Shown here: one piece after another, positions 44,953 to 54,994 of the stretch
How the letters are laid out: every line of letters starts with the position of its first letter
How positions within the stretch are numbered: position 1 is the first letter of the stretch
Assembly: GCF_001399455.2 (NCBI RefSeq)
Contig: NZ_LLEI02000043.1
Coordinates: forward strand, 186,001-250,000
Direction: 5' to 3'
DNA length: 64,000 bases
Origin: Vibrio bivalvicida
GTDB lineage: Bacteria > Pseudomonadota > Gammaproteobacteria > Enterobacterales > Vibrionaceae
Translations under genes and position numbers: made by a program
Notes under the pieces: generated by a model
Seen by the model: the letters and a program-made list of their open reading frames with translations, nothing else
Database searches by the model: none
What the model was told of the DNA's origin: nothing

Positions 44953-45849
44953 ATGAAAAGAAATGACTTATTGTTAGCGGTGCTTGTCATGGCTATTTGG
45001 GGATTTAACTTCTCGATGATCAAAATGGGGGTAACTAATGTTCACCCCTTGTTGGCAACAGCGGCACGTTTTGCGCTCGCAGTGATTCCTGCGATCTTCT
45101 TTATTGCTAGGCCAAATGTCGCGTGGCGTTACTTAGTTGGCTACGGCATTGTGTTTGGGGTTGGCGTGTGGGGAATGGCCTCTTGGTCTATCACTGCAGG
45201 GCTTTCGTCTGGAATGTCTTCAGTTCTACTGTCAACCAACGTACTGATCGGCATGGCCGTGGGCATTTGGGTCTTTAAAGAGCAAGCTCCGCTGCGCAAA
45301 GTTTTGGGTGCGGCTCTAGCAATGTGTGCCTTGGCAGTACTGGTTTCAGCAACAACAGGCAATGTGACGTTAAAAGGCGTTGCTTTGATTATGATTGCTG
45401 CCTGCTCTTGGACCCTGATGGGTGTGATTGTTAAAGCGTCAAAGACCACTCAGGCTTTTGCATTCAATGTGTGGGGAATGCTGTTTGCACCACTGCCACT
45501 TGTCCTGTTTGCTGTATCGCTTAATGGGGAAGCGATCATTTGGCAGGCGTTTGAACTGTGGGATTGGAACACCACGATTGCGGTTGTATTTCAGGCATAT
45601 CCAACCACTTTGTTTGGCTACTGGGTATGGAATTTGGTACTGATTAAGTATCCGTTAAGCACCACGGCACCGTTAACCTTGCTTGTGCCCGTGTTTGCTT
45701 TAGTCAGTGGTTATTTTATGTATGATGAAGTGTTATCTATGGGACAGATCATTGCGTCTGGACTGTTTTTGGTTGGGATTGGATTAATCGTTAAGCCTGC
45801 ATCGATGCAAAAGAGCTCGACTAAAGCGTTTAGTAAGCTAGCACGATAG
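44953..45849 (+). CDS. eamA: EamA/DMT-family exporter
   Basis: A 298-residue inner-membrane protein with ten spans in two EamA repeats (VMAIWGFNFSMIKMGV in the first). N-terminal and overall sequence resemble E. coli EamA (YdeD), which exports cysteine-pathway metabolites such as O-acetylserine. AGAGGGACGAAT precedes the ATG. It is divergent from a MocR regulator, which likely activates it in response to its substrate. A perfect hairpin follows. Confidence 0.82.
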   Translation: MKRNDLLLAVLVMAIWGFNFSMIKMGVTNVHPLLATAARFALAVIPAIFFIARPNVAWRYLVGYGIVFGVGVWGMASWSITAGLSSGMSSVLLSTNVLIGMAVGIWVFKEQAPLRKVLGAALAMCALAVLVSATTGNVTLKGVALIMIAACSWTLMGVIVKASKTTQAFAFNVWGMLFAPLPLVLFAVSLNGEAIIWQAFELWDWNTTIAVVFQAYPTTLFGYWVWNLVLIKYPLSTTAPLTLLVPVFALVSGYFMYDEVLSMGQIIASGLFLVGIGLIVKPASMQKSSTKAFSKLAR

Positions 45850-45854
45850 AATGG

Positions 45855-45884
45855 ATTCCGAGTAAGTGAAGGCTTACTCGGAAT
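45855..45884. terminator. Perfect 12-bp hairpin, eamA / hcr
   Basis: ATTCCGAGTAAG and CTTACTCGGAAT arms with a TGAAGG loop between convergent genes; no T run. Confidence 0.75.
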
Positions 45885-45892
45885 GTTTACCA

Positions 45893-46924
45893 TTACATTA
45901 ATTCAACTTCAACATCGCTTTGAATCTGGCTAGAGCAAGCGAGCGTATAACCTTCCGCTAAGTCTTGTTCAGTCAGAGTCTCGGTGCTAGTACGAGACAC
46001 TTCTCCTTTAGTCACTTTGCATTTGCAAGAACCACACATGCCACTGCGACAAGCGATGATGATAGGTACACTATTGTCTTCTAGGACATCGGCAAGTGTT
46101 GCACCTTGCTCAACTTCAGCAGTGACACCAAAAGCGGGCACTTCAAATTGAACCACACCGCCAGCAGATGGCTCTTGATGGGTTTCGATTGGAGTGAAGC
46201 TTTCCTGATGAAACGCTTGAGGCTCGACTCCGAGCGCGAGAGAGTGAGACTCCATATCCTGCATAAACTGAGTTGGCCCGCATAGATAAACGGTGCGTTC
46301 CGCGATGTCAGGACATAGGGTTTGCAGCCATGCCTTATCTAGGCGACCTTGCGGATGACGTGTCCCGGTGTTGTCTTTTAGCAGCAACTTAAAGTGGAAG
46401 TGGCTGTGAATGCTGTCCATTGACTCTAACTCATCAAAATAGATGGTTTGCTGAGCGCTTTTAGCCATATGAATAAACACGATATCGATATCTTTGCCAT
46501 CAGCTAACCAAGTCTTTGTCATCGACATTACTGGGGTAATACCACAACCTGCGCTAAGCATAACGACTTTATCTTTTGGCGTGCAATCGACACTGTTAAA
46601 TGGACCAGTAGGTGCAAGGGCCAACACAGTATCACCCGGGGATAAGGAATCGATAATGTGGTTTGAGATTAACCCTCCCTCTACGCGCTTGATGGTCAGT
46701 TTTAACTGAGGTTCGTTAGGCACAGAGCTAATCGAATACGCTCTATATTCAACTTTACCCTCCATCTCAAAACCGAGTGAGACAAACTGTCCGGGCTTAA
46801 ATTCGAAAGCGATATCTTCATCGTCTATAGGGGCCAGCGTTATGCTCACGGTATCAAGGGTTTCTTGCCACTTCTCTACACAGCGTAAAGTTGTTGGCAG
46901 GTTGTTTTGCCATTCACTTGTCAT
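45893..46924 (-). CDS. hcr: NADH oxidoreductase Hcr, partner of Hcp
   Basis: A 343-residue flavo-iron-sulfur reductase. The FAD domain includes RAYSISSVPN, the NAD(P) domain VVMLSAGCGITPVMSM, and the C-terminal ferredoxin domain CRSGMCGSCKC plus a later cysteine in LACSSQ binding [2Fe-2S]. It passes electrons from NADH to hybrid cluster protein. The gene lies 56 bases after hcp in the same direction, so the two form an operon driven from the sigma-54 promoter at 48708-48723. Confidence 0.92.
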   Translation of the reverse strand: MTSEWQNNLPTTLRCVEKWQETLDTVSITLAPIDDEDIAFEFKPGQFVSLGFEMEGKVEYRAYSISSVPNEPQLKLTIKRVEGGLISNHIIDSLSPGDTVLALAPTGPFNSVDCTPKDKVVMLSAGCGITPVMSMTKTWLADGKDIDIVFIHMAKSAQQTIYFDELESMDSIHSHFHFKLLLKDNTGTRHPQGRLDKAWLQTLCPDIAERTVYLCGPTQFMQDMESHSLALGVEPQAFHQESFTPIETHQEPSAGGVVQFEVPAFGVTAEVEQGATLADVLEDNSVPIIIACRSGMCGSCKCKVTKGEVSRTSTETLTEQDLAEGYTLACSSQIQSDVEVELM

Positions 46925-46980
46925 AGTTTTCTCTTAAAAAAGTGCCTAGGGTCAACAAACCCTAGGCAAATTGGCGAGGA

Positions 46981-48642
46981 TTAAGCAGCTAAGATGGTTT
47001 TTAGATCGTCTTCAACATTACCGATACTGCGCATGTCGAATTTCTCTTGGATGATTGCCAGTAGGTTGTCGGTCAAGAAAGCAGGTGCTGTTGGACCTGT
47101 GTAGATACCTTTCACACCTAAAGCGAATAGGGTAAGTAAGATAACAATCGCTTTTTGCTCAAACCAAGATAGAACGAGGGTTAGCGGAAGCTCATTGATA
47201 TCACAGTCGAACTCTTTAGATAGCGCTAGTGCAAGTTGGATTGCTGAATAGGCATCATTACATTGACCAACATCGAGTAAACGTGGGATACCGTTGATGT
47301 CACCAAACTGATTCTTGTTGAAACGGAATTTACCACAAGCTAGGGTAAGGATAACGCTGTCTTCAGGTGCTGCTGCGGTGAAGTCTGTGTAGTAACTACG
47401 CTCAGACTTATCACCATCACAACCGCCCACTAGGAAGAAATGTTTGATGTTGCCTTCCTTAACTTGTTCAACCACTGCCGGTGCCGCTTCCATGAGCGCA
47501 TTACGACCGAAGCCAACCGTGATCATCTGTTCGATTTCATCATGTTGGAAACCGTCTTGAGCTAGAGCGCACTCAATCACTTGGCTGAAATCATCACCTT
47601 CGATATGTGCTACGCCCGGCCAGCCAACAATACTGCGTGTAAACAGGCGATCGGCGTATTGGCCGACATTTGGATTCAACAAACAGTTCGATGTCATGAC
47701 AATTGCGCCAGGGAAGTTGGCAAACTCCTTTTGCTGGTTTTGCCATGCGCTGCCGTAGTTACCCACTAAGTGAGGATACTTGTTTAGTTCTGGGTAGCCG
47801 TGTGCAGGTAGCATTTCACCATTGGTGTAGACATTAATGCCTTTGCCTTCAGTTTGTTGCAGGATCTTTTCTAGATCATGTAGGTCATGACCAGACACTA
47901 GAATCGCTTTGCCTTTTACTGTCTTAACGTTAACGGCAGTAGGAGTAGGGTGACCGAACGTAGCAGTTTCACCTGCGTCTAGCATCTCCATCACCTTGTA
48001 GTTCATTAGGCCGATCTGCATCGAACATTCTAACAGAGCGTTTAAGTCTTCTGGGTCGGTGCCAAGCCATGCCATGATTTGGTGGTACTCGGCATAAATA
48101 TCCGTGTTGGTTTGCTCTAGTACGCGTGCGTGTTCCATATAGGCTGCTGCACCTTTTAGGCCGTATAAGCAAAGTAGGCGCAGACCAATCACATCTTCAC
48201 TCAGATGTTGGTAGCCGCGGTTAACTGCCACAAGAGGAGCATGAGCCAAAATCTCTTCCGCACTTGCCGGAAGCTCAAAGTGGGCGACAGATGGTGCTTC
48301 AACTAGTTCGATATTACCCAATTTAGCTGCCGCGAGAGTTTGCTCTTTTAAGCGAGCTTTGTATTGCGCAGCCAATGAAGCAAGCTCAAGAATACGCTCT
48401 GGATCGAAGTTAACGTTGGTCAGCGTAGAAAAGAAAGCTTTTGGTGCCCACTGGTCGATTTCAGTATCGATGATATCGAATTTGCGCGCTTGCTCAGCCC
48501 AGTAAGAAACACCTTGTAGGGTGTAGACTAATACGTCTTGTAAATCAGAAACTTCAGAAGTTTTGCCACACATACCTTGTGCAAATGAGCAGCCCTTTAC
48601 AGTAGGGGTTTGAATAGTCTGTTCACATTGAATACAGAACAT
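46981..48642 (-). CDS. hcp: Hybrid cluster protein (hydroxylamine/NO reductase)
   Basis: A 553-residue protein. The N-terminal cluster cysteines are C3, C6, C18 and C25 in MFCIQCEQT and [11 protein letters not shown], and the hybrid-cluster ligands are in later motifs such as [20 protein letters not shown] and [10 protein letters not shown]. It reduces NO to N2O and was long called hydroxylamine reductase; in E. coli it also takes part in protein S-nitrosylation. The start at 48642 is chosen over the longer frame because the protein must begin with MFC and GGAG precedes it by 8 bases. It is controlled by NorR (see sites). Confidence 0.95.
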   Translation of the reverse strand: MFCIQCEQTIQTPTVKGCSFAQGMCGKTSEVSDLQDVLVYTLQGVSYWAEQARKFDIIDTEIDQWAPKAFFSTLTNVNFDPERILELASLAAQYKARLKEQTLAAAKLGNIELVEAPSVAHFELPASAEEILAHAPLVAVNRGYQHLSEDVIGLRLLCLYGLKGAAAYMEHARVLEQTNTDIYAEYHQIMAWLGTDPEDLNALLECSMQIGLMNYKVMEMLDAGETATFGHPTPTAVNVKTVKGKAILVSGHDLHDLEKILQQTEGKGINVYTNGEMLPAHGYPELNKYPHLVGNYGSAWQNQQKEFANFPGAIVMTSNCLLNPNVGQYADRLFTRSIVGWPGVAHIEGDDFSQVIECALAQDGFQHDEIEQMITVGFGRNALMEAAPAVVEQVKEGNIKHFFLVGGCDGDKSERSYYTDFTAAAPEDSVILTLACGKFRFNKNQFGDINGIPRLLDVGQCNDAYSAIQLALALSKEFDCDINELPLTLVLSWFEQKAIVILLTLFALGVKGIYTGPTAPAFLTDNLLAIIQEKFDMRSIGNVEDDLKTILAA

Positions 48643-48707
48643 TGCGCGTCTCCAGTCGTGATAATTGTTAGCGGAACCATCCGCCGTTTTATTTTGAGAC
48701 TGATAGA

Positions 48708-48723
48708 GCAGGTAGCGTGCCAA
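48708..48723 (-). promoter_or_regulatory. Sigma-54 promoter of hcp-hcr
   Basis: On the minus strand TTGGCACGCTACCTGC has GG and GC separated by exactly 10 bases, the -24/-12 pattern, about 65 bases upstream of the hcp start. NorR sites lie immediately further upstream. Confidence 0.88.
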
Positions 48724-48774
48724 TACCTAACTATATGTTTTTATTTGATTTATTGTTTTGTCTGGTATTGAATT

Positions 48775-48814
48775 GATGTACTTATTACATCGCGAGCGAT
48801 GTGTTTATTACATC
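48775..48814. promoter_or_regulatory. Two NorR-type enhancer sites
   Basis: GATGT-N7-ACATC occurs twice: 48775-48791 and 48798-48814, 6 bases apart. Both contain the GT-N7-AC core known for NorR. A looser copy, GATGT-N7-ACAAC, is at 48953-48969. They lie 50-110 bases upstream of the sigma-54 element, a normal activator distance. Confidence 0.8.
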
Positions 48815-49212
48815 GCGCTAGTGCTTTGACGCGGAGAAAGAACAACTAAGCATCGAGTCTGTGGCTAAACCTTGAACAATAAACACGCTCCTGTGTCAGT
48901 CGAATGCGATAACTCGAGGAAAATACGTAGGTTAATGGGATGTCTAAGGAATGATGTGATTATTACAACGCTGGAAGCACCGGTTTGGAGCTAAGCTTAG
49001 AGTGCTTACCACCGTTTAACAGATCGGTTTCCAATTCGACTAAGTAAGCGTATAAACCAGCACTCCATTGACACAGAGCAACCAAAATGACTTTGAAGGC
49101 TAGGTCTTATCTGGTGATATTGTAATTAGCCTGTAAGTTATTTTGTCTTTCATATTTGATTTTTTGGCTTCAGATTTAGTGACGTCAGTGTGGTTTAATT
49201 GCGGGAGAAGTG
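48815..49212. other. hcp/norR intergenic region
   Basis: Almost 400 bases downstream of norR and upstream of hcp, both read leftwards. It contains only the third NorR-like site (48953-48969). No ORF with a ribosome site or recognisable RNA was seen. Confidence 0.55.
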
Positions 49213-50742
49213 TTAAATCTCTACTCCGAGTTTTTTGCCCATCCGGTATAGATTTCCTCTATCCATTTGCAGAAACTCAGCGGCTTTAGCCCACGTGCCA
49301 TTCGATTTCTCAAGTGCATGAAGGATGAGATCTTTTTGATAGTCTTCAACCAATCCGCGCATAGCTTGACTCTGTTTGGGTAGGTAATTGTTATTTGTCA
49401 GCTTTTCTGTGGTCTCAATACCACCGTCGAAGTGTTGAGTTGTAATGATCTGTTGCTGATTTTGGATGGCGCGCAGGGCGGCTCTGGTGAGGGTGTGCTC
49501 AAGCTCTCGGACATTGCCCGGCCATGCTTGACGCTCAAGTAGGTTGAGGCTTTTAGGGTGTAAATGCAGGTTAGGGATATTGAACTGACTGCGGACTTTT
49601 TCTAACAGGTAACCCGCGAGTACCGGGAGATCACCTTCGCGCTTTCTTAGCGGCGGCACTGAAATAGGGAAGACATTTAGGCGGTGGTATAAATCGGCTC
49701 TGAACTGCCCATTTTCAACTTCTTGCGCGAGTGAGCGATTAGTGGCCGCAATAATACGTACATTAACCAACAAATGCTGGTCACTACCGACTCTTTGCAG
49801 CTCTCCTTGTTGAATCACACGCAGCAATTTTGCCTGCAGCACAAGTGGCAACTCGCCCAATTCGTCTAGGAAAATAGTGCCGCCATCGGCAAGTTCAAAC
49901 TTACCTGCTCTGGAACTGTTTGCACCTGTGAATGCCCCTTTAACATGACCAAATAACTCACTTTCGGCGAGACCTTCAGGTAGCGCGGCGCAGTTTACAT
50001 AGATCATTGGTTTGTTGGCGCGATGACTTTGAGCGTGCACACTGTGCGCAACGAGTTCTTTTCCCACCCCAGTTTCCCCTGTGATCAACACGGCATAGTC
50101 AGACTGCGCGACTGTCGCTATGTTGGTGCGTAGCTTTTCTATCTGCGGACTAACGCCAACCATCTCTCCTTGCTTGGAGCGAGCTTGCTGAATCAAGGTT
50201 TCCGTGACATGTTTTTGCTTTTTATTTTGCGCCTTAAGGGCTTTCACTTGGGCGATATTACGCAGAGTTGCAGCAGCAAGTGCGGCGAAAGTTTCGATTG
50301 TTACCGGGTCAATGCTGTCAAATGCCCCCACAGTCAAAGAATCTAGCGTCAGCACTCCGACCAACTGCCCACCGACATACAAGCTGCAGCCCATACAGTC
50401 ATGGACATCAAGCTCCGCTTCTTCACTTAACAGGATGCCACTAAATGGGTCGGGTAACTCACAGTCAGCACCAAAACGGACGGGTTGTTTGCTCTCCATG
50501 ATAGCTTGTAGGCGAGGGTGAGTTTTAGGGAAGAATCGCCGTGCTAGGATGCTGCTCGATATGCCTTTAACCGCGACGGGAGTAAGAAAGCCATCTTGAT
50601 CGAGGATAAATAACGCGCTCGCATCACAAGGAAATACCTGATCAATACCATCAATAAGATGCTGATACTGGGTTTCACTGTTTTGGTTGGAACTTAAATT
50701 GAGCGCGATATCCAACAGGACTTTATTCAAGTTAGCTTTCAT
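49213..50742 (-). CDS. norR: NorR nitric-oxide-sensing sigma-54 activator
   Basis: A 509-residue activator with an N-terminal GAF domain (about 15-165) that holds the NO-sensing iron in NorR, a central AAA+ domain (about 190-430) with GETGVGKE, the sigma-54 contact GAFTGA and Walker B-type [10 protein letters not shown], and a C-terminal Fis-type helix-turn-helix ([19 protein letters not shown]). NO binding relieves inhibition of the ATPase. It lies next to hcp-hcr, whose promoter has sigma-54 and NorR sites, so it surely activates that operon. A matching site precedes norR itself. Confidence 0.93.
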   Translation of the reverse strand: MKANLNKVLLDIALNLSSNQNSETQYQHLIDGIDQVFPCDASALFILDQDGFLTPVAVKGISSSILARRFFPKTHPRLQAIMESKQPVRFGADCELPDPFSGILLSEEAELDVHDCMGCSLYVGGQLVGVLTLDSLTVGAFDSIDPVTIETFAALAAATLRNIAQVKALKAQNKKQKHVTETLIQQARSKQGEMVGVSPQIEKLRTNIATVAQSDYAVLITGETGVGKELVAHSVHAQSHRANKPMIYVNCAALPEGLAESELFGHVKGAFTGANSSRAGKFELADGGTIFLDELGELPLVLQAKLLRVIQQGELQRVGSDQHLLVNVRIIAATNRSLAQEVENGQFRADLYHRLNVFPISVPPLRKREGDLPVLAGYLLEKVRSQFNIPNLHLHPKSLNLLERQAWPGNVRELEHTLTRAALRAIQNQQQIITTQHFDGGIETTEKLTNNNYLPKQSQAMRGLVEDYQKDLILHALEKSNGTWAKAAEFLQMDRGNLYRMGKKLGVEI

Positions 50743-50785
50743 GATTTGGCGATCCCTTTTTGAAGAGTCGCCATGCTAACAAGGT

Positions 50786-50802
50786 GATGTAATTTTTACA
50801 TC
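50786..50802. promoter_or_regulatory. NorR-type site in the norR promoter
   Basis: GATGT-N7-ACATC, 44 bases before the norR start, identical in pattern to the hcp sites. In this position binding would repress norR (autoregulation), as reported for E. coli NorR. The rest of 50743-51049 is AT-rich with the promoter of the lipoprotein gene and no other recognisable feature. Confidence 0.75.
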
Positions 50803-51049
50803 AGCTCCGCAAGCTAACCTTAACTCTATTGATATATATCAATGTTGTTGTGAATTTTTATGTGATCGGTTTCTTATTGATTGTATTGATAAATCCTTAT
50901 TTTCTACACGTTGTTAGGTAAAAGGCAGGTGATTTGTTAAAGGAATATATTCCATTCCATGCATATAGTTATTTTGAATAAACGTCTGAGAAGATCCCTC
51001 TCAGTAGGGAGTAAGGATCGCTTCTTTCGGCGAAGTCCAAGGAGGAATT

Positions 51050-51208
51050 ATGTATAACTTTGTCATTAAAGGAGTCGCACTTGCGTTACTCGTTATAGGT
51101 TTAGGTGCATGTAGCGATAGCGACGGCGCTAGCTCTACATCCTCAGTATCAACCAGCTCTTTGGTATTACCAGAACAATTGGAGGTAGTGACCAATGAAA
51201 CAGAATAA
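51050..51208 (+). CDS. Small lipoprotein, 52 aa
   Basis: A short frame with an ideal ribosome site (AAGGAGGAATT) and a clear type II signal peptide: MYNFVIKG, a hydrophobic core, and lipobox GLGAC with Cys21, then a Ser/Asp-rich tail. Mature length is only 32 residues. Its last 14 bases overlap the start of the following 730-residue gene, so the two are translationally coupled. It could anchor, protect or help export the large protein. No family recognised. Confidence 0.8.
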   Translation: MYNFVIKGVALALLVIGLGACSDSDGASSTSSVSTSSLVLPEQLEVVTNETE

Positions 51209-53387
51209 ACTCTTTTTTGCGTTGGCGGCGTTGCTTCCCTATTACGCAGGAGCAGCTTACAACGACCTAGGAACCGATTACAGCAATGCAGAGGTCAACT
51301 CTCACGTATGGAATGAGGCCCTTAGCCCTATTGAATTGGTCAACAGCATACTGTGTTTTACAGCGCAATTTAATGGTGTCGAGTTTGTGAACCAAGGTCC
51401 TTATTCTGTTCTGGCCGATGAGTCTGCCTGCTTTGATAACCAAGAAGATGGCTCGACTGGGCAGTCTTCAGGCGCCAGTAACACCCCTAGCTATATGAAG
51501 GCGATATCGAATGTCACTCGCCAAGATGATACCTCACCCTTGATCGTCAATGTATGGTTGCCAGATATGGGGGAAGACGGACAGAGCCAGGCGATTAAAT
51601 TTAAAGCCGAGATCTCGCAAGGAGCGAATGAGAGTAATCCATTTGGCAGCTTTACATTTAACTTTGATTTCTTCGACAGTTTCTCAGCAGGTAACCAGCT
51701 TGGTGGTGGTGAAGTGATTACGGTAGACACGGTGCCAGGCTCAATTGGATTTACATTGTACGAATCGAGTTCTCAGGGCAGTGACACCTACCAACAAAGC
51801 GCTAGTGTGGTAATGTCAAGCGATCGCTCTAATGGAGTGGCACTCACAGGAGTAAACCATAGTGGCAATGGACAGACATCTTATGCGTTGGCGTTTAACT
51901 CTAGTAATGTGTTGATTCAAAGCGTTAATGGAGGTTTCTCTAATTTACCTTACAAGTCAGGAAACAATTCTGGTCAGTGTTTAAGTCGTACCAGTTTTGA
52001 TAGTTTTGCCCACCGCTATGATTTGTTTGATTCAACGACAGGGGCAAAGGTTAATATCAATAGTGGCTTTTCAATCAAATATGACAGTGACAGCAACGGC
52101 AGTTATGACAGCTATGGTCATATTGGTTACTGGGGAGCATGGACAGAAACCGAAGGCGCTCTGACCAATGGTGACACCGTCATCCGAGATACTGGCGGTG
52201 TTCAAACCACTTATACCTATGTCAATGCCCCGGGAAGATTGGTCAAAAATACGGTAAAAATTTTAGCGTTGGCCAATGCGCGTGGCATTCGATTCTCTTA
52301 CTGGGATAGTACGATTTTTGCCGACAACAATTACGACCAATGGGTTGTACAGTATATGACTGCTGCTGGCGACCCAGTAGGGCAAGATGGATTTTACAAA
52401 ACGGGTAAGCTCGCTTGGGGACAGAACGGACCACAAATAACGGATCAAACTCCTGCTCTAATTTCACTTTCCGCCAATGAATCACTTTATATGTATTCCG
52501 AGCAACTTGGAGGGGAGGTGAAGTATCTCGATGGACAGTCTGCGCTTACTTACTACGAACAGACATTTATTAATGGCAGTGAGACAGGAAGTGGCGAACT
52601 ACTTAACTCTGGGTCCATCACTTTAACCTGTTACGACAATTGCCCTATTGGTACTTTTGCCATCGGCGATCTGACCAACTACTCTGGTTCAAATAGTCCT
52701 TTCGAAACAACTTCAGGGCCATTTACGTTTACCTTTACGACCACAGGGGGAAATGCACTGACCTTAGTTAGCGTGGCGAGTAGCGAACCTGTTCGCTATA
52801 CAGCTTCCCTCACTCAAAATGATATCAACTCAACACCACATAGTTGGGGGGTGCGCAGCGGGCCGATGATTATAGGATCGGTAAGCAACTCATATGACAT
52901 CTATAACCCTGCTATCGTATCGGAATTCTATGTATGGGAAACGGGTATCAATACCTGGAATCAGCTTTCCACTGTGAGGGATGGGTCAAACAGCATTGTT
53001 AGCTTCTCTCGCCCACTACAGCTGGCTTATCAGCATAGTAATGCAAAAGATCGTAGCGGGAGTGCAGGAGACTATGATGGTCAAACCTTCATGATCAATT
53101 ATGGAGGTAACGGTGATTTGTGGGGAATCCCTTACTCCAACGACAATAACCGCTATCGCCCTGCATTTTCTTTGGCTGATGGAGTATTGCTTGGTGATTC
53201 AAGCCAATATGTGGTTAAGGCGATAGAGCTAGAACAAACAATGCAAAACGCGGCAGGGCAATGCAGCAACTTGACGTTGCAAGATCCCGCTGTACCCGTC
53301 CCTAGCTCCGTTCAAGGCAGCGCAGATATCGGGGATATGCCAATCGTTACTGGCGATCCATCGGTGATTGCAGGCGTGACTCAGTAG
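51195..53387 (+). CDS. Large exported protein of unknown function
   Basis: A 730-residue secreted or surface protein: signal peptide MKQNKLFFALAALLPYYAGA (cleavage near 20), then a long Ser/Thr/Asn/Gly-rich, beta-strand-dominated region with only a few cysteines (paired around CFTAQ, CFDNQ, CLSRT, CYDNC and CSNL) and no membrane segment. GGAGG lies nine bases before the ATG. Repeated SGSG-like segments give it the look of an extracellular adhesin or matrix-like protein, but I do not recognise the family. It forms a unit with the 52-residue lipoprotein and ends in a strong terminator. Confidence 0.8.
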   Translation: MKQNKLFFALAALLPYYAGAAYNDLGTDYSNAEVNSHVWNEALSPIELVNSILCFTAQFNGVEFVNQGPYSVLADESACFDNQEDGSTGQSSGASNTPSYMKAISNVTRQDDTSPLIVNVWLPDMGEDGQSQAIKFKAEISQGANESNPFGSFTFNFDFFDSFSAGNQLGGGEVITVDTVPGSIGFTLYESSSQGSDTYQQSASVVMSSDRSNGVALTGVNHSGNGQTSYALAFNSSNVLIQSVNGGFSNLPYKSGNNSGQCLSRTSFDSFAHRYDLFDSTTGAKVNINSGFSIKYDSDSNGSYDSYGHIGYWGAWTETEGALTNGDTVIRDTGGVQTTYTYVNAPGRLVKNTVKILALANARGIRFSYWDSTIFADNNYDQWVVQYMTAAGDPVGQDGFYKTGKLAWGQNGPQITDQTPALISLSANESLYMYSEQLGGEVKYLDGQSALTYYEQTFINGSETGSGELLNSGSITLTCYDNCPIGTFAIGDLTNYSGSNSPFETTSGPFTFTFTTTGGNALTLVSVASSEPVRYTASLTQNDINSTPHSWGVRSGPMIIGSVSNSYDIYNPAIVSEFYVWETGINTWNQLSTVRDGSNSIVSFSRPLQLAYQHSNAKDRSGSAGDYDGQTFMINYGGNGDLWGIPYSNDNNRYRPAFSLADGVLLGDSSQYVVKAIELEQTMQNAAGQCSNLTLQDPAVPVPSSVQGSADIGDMPIVTGDPSVIAGVTQ

Positions 53388-53415
53388 TGATTAAAGTTAG
53401 TTCTTTAAATTAGAT

Positions 53416-53448
53416 AAAACACCACTTTGTTATTAGAGTGGTGTTTTT
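53416..53448 (+). terminator. Terminator of the exported-protein operon
   Basis: AAAACACCACT and AGTGGTGTTTT arms (11 bp), loop of about 10 bases, followed by a T run. Confidence 0.88.
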
Positions 53449-53511
53449 CTAGATTTGAGTTGAGCAGGTCGAATTAGAAACAACAGGTTTGAGGTAGACC
53501 TGCGACGAGTT

Positions 53512-54447
53512 TTAGCCCCCAAACTGCTTGCGATATTGCTGGGGGGAGACGCCGACTAAACGTCGAAAGTGATGGCGTAAAGTTGTGGCACTTTCGAAGC
53601 CTGCCATGCTGGCTAAGCGCTCGATAGAGTGAGACTCGATTTCGAGCAGACCTTTTGCGCGATCAATACGTTGCTGAATTAGCCACTCTTTAGGAGACAA
53701 GTTGAAACTAGCGCGGAATTTTCGATCAAACGTTCGACGTGACATGCTGGCTTTTTCAGCAAGAAGATCAACGCTAATACTCTTGTCTAGATGACAGTTT
53801 GCCCAGTCGAGTGCAGATGCAAAATTGTTGGGAACCTCTAACATCGGTGTCTCGACAAACTGTGCTTGACCGCCAAGTCGGTGGGCGGAAATCACTAACC
53901 TTTTTGCGACTTGATTGGCAAAGCTATAACCAAAATCGCGACGAATAACCGCTAAGCCAAGGTCGAGTGCAGCTGCGCTACCAGCAGAGCAGCCGATATT
54001 ACCATCAAAAACGTAGAGGACATCGGATTGATAATTTACGTTTGGAAATTGAGAGCGAAAGCTTTGCTCGTACATCCAATGAGTAGTAGCTGTTTTACCA
54101 TCGAGCAGTCCTAGCTTAGCCAATAAAAATGCGCCTGAACAAAAAGTGAGCACTCGCTTACCTTGTTTGGAAAATCGGATTACTTCTGCCTCTATTTTCT
54201 CGGGAACCACATAGTCCCAAGTAGGCCATCCGGGGATAATCAGAGTATCGTAAGCTTCAAGGTTATCGACCATTTGCGCGCTAAGGGTGATGTTTCCTGT
54301 GGTGTTTATATCAGCGCACTCTAACGTTACCACGTCGGTCTCATACCAAGACTCAAACTCAGGTCTGGGCAGGGCGAATAGTTCAATAGCACAAGACATT
54401 TCAAACAGTGCAGCATGGCTGTGGGCAAGTATCGCGACGCGTTTCAT
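53512..54447 (-). CDS. GlxA-family regulator (DJ-1/PfpI plus AraC)
   Basis: A 311-residue protein with an N-terminal DJ-1/PfpI-type domain (about 1-170, VLTFCSGAFLLAKLGLLDGKTATTHW, where the Cys-containing elbow is preserved) and a C-terminal AraC double helix-turn-helix (about 215-311, RRTFDRKFRASFNLSPKEWL). Such regulators respond to small metabolites, often carnitine or amino-acid derivatives. It is divergent from the rhodanese/GST unit and probably controls it. AAGGAAGAGAA precedes the ATG. Confidence 0.9.
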   Translation of the reverse strand: MKRVAILAHSHAALFEMSCAIELFALPRPEFESWYETDVVTLECADINTTGNITLSAQMVDNLEAYDTLIIPGWPTWDYVVPEKIEAEVIRFSKQGKRVLTFCSGAFLLAKLGLLDGKTATTHWMYEQSFRSQFPNVNYQSDVLYVFDGNIGCSAGSAAALDLGLAVIRRDFGYSFANQVAKRLVISAHRLGGQAQFVETPMLEVPNNFASALDWANCHLDKSISVDLLAEKASMSRRTFDRKFRASFNLSPKEWLIQQRIDRAKGLLEIESHSIERLASMAGFESATTLRHHFRRLVGVSPQQYRKQFGG

Positions 54448-54580
54448 TTCTCTTCCTTGAAGACTAAGTTCATTTTCTGATTTTGGCTTATTATTGGCGA
54501 TATATGTCTTTTAAGCCAGTTTAATGCATTGAGAATTGGTTGCACTATGTACACAAGCAATAACAAAACAGGGATAAGTT

Positions 54581-54994
54581 ATGACCAGTGCAGTATCTCG
54601 CGTGAAAGCCGCAGTAAGTGAACAAGCTCTAGCGCACTTTGAACAACTACTTAGGTTCGAAACCGATTGCTGGGATGTGCATCATGCTCTTACCAATGGT
54701 CTCCAAGACTTCATATTGGTTGACGTCAGAGGGGAAAGCTTGTTTGTACAAGGACATATTGATGGTGCAATCAACATTCCCCACCCTAGGCTCAATGAAA
54801 AACGCTTAGCTGAATTTCCGCTTGATACACTGTTTGTCGTGTACTGCGCAGGGCCACATTGCAATGGCACAGAGAAAGCAGCGATTCGTTTAGCGAAGCT
54901 TGGCCGACCAGTGAAAAAGATGATTGGTGGTATTACAGGCTGGTTAGATGAGGGGTTTGAATTGACTGCAGAGGAGGAGGCACAATGCAGCTAA
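54581..54994 (+). CDS. Rhodanese-domain protein
   Basis: A 137-residue single-domain rhodanese (about 25-130). The active-site loop is VVYCAGPHCNGTEKAA, with the catalytic cysteine after YC, and the DVRGESLFVQGHIDGAINIPH motif is typical. It carries persulfide sulfur to an acceptor in the cytoplasm. It overlaps the GST gene by 10 bp, so the two are made together; a joint role in sulfur or thiol detoxification is plausible. Confidence 0.88.
   Translation: MTSAVSRVKAAVSEQALAHFEQLLRFETDCWDVHHALTNGLQDFILVDVRGESLFVQGHIDGAINIPHPRLNEKRLAEFPLDTLFVVYCAGPHCNGTEKAAIRLAKLGRPVKKMIGGITGWLDEGFELTAEEEAQCS

Noticed and set aside
48815..49212. Hidden small gene or RNA between norR and hcp
   Set aside because: No ORF with a ribosome site, no terminator and no recognised RNA; apart from a NorR-like site nothing was supported.
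50990..51050. Riboswitch-like folding upstream of the 52-aa lipoprotein
   Set aside because: Small complementary stretches (GATCC/GGATC) exist, but no known riboswitch consensus such as the c-di-GMP aptamer was matched.
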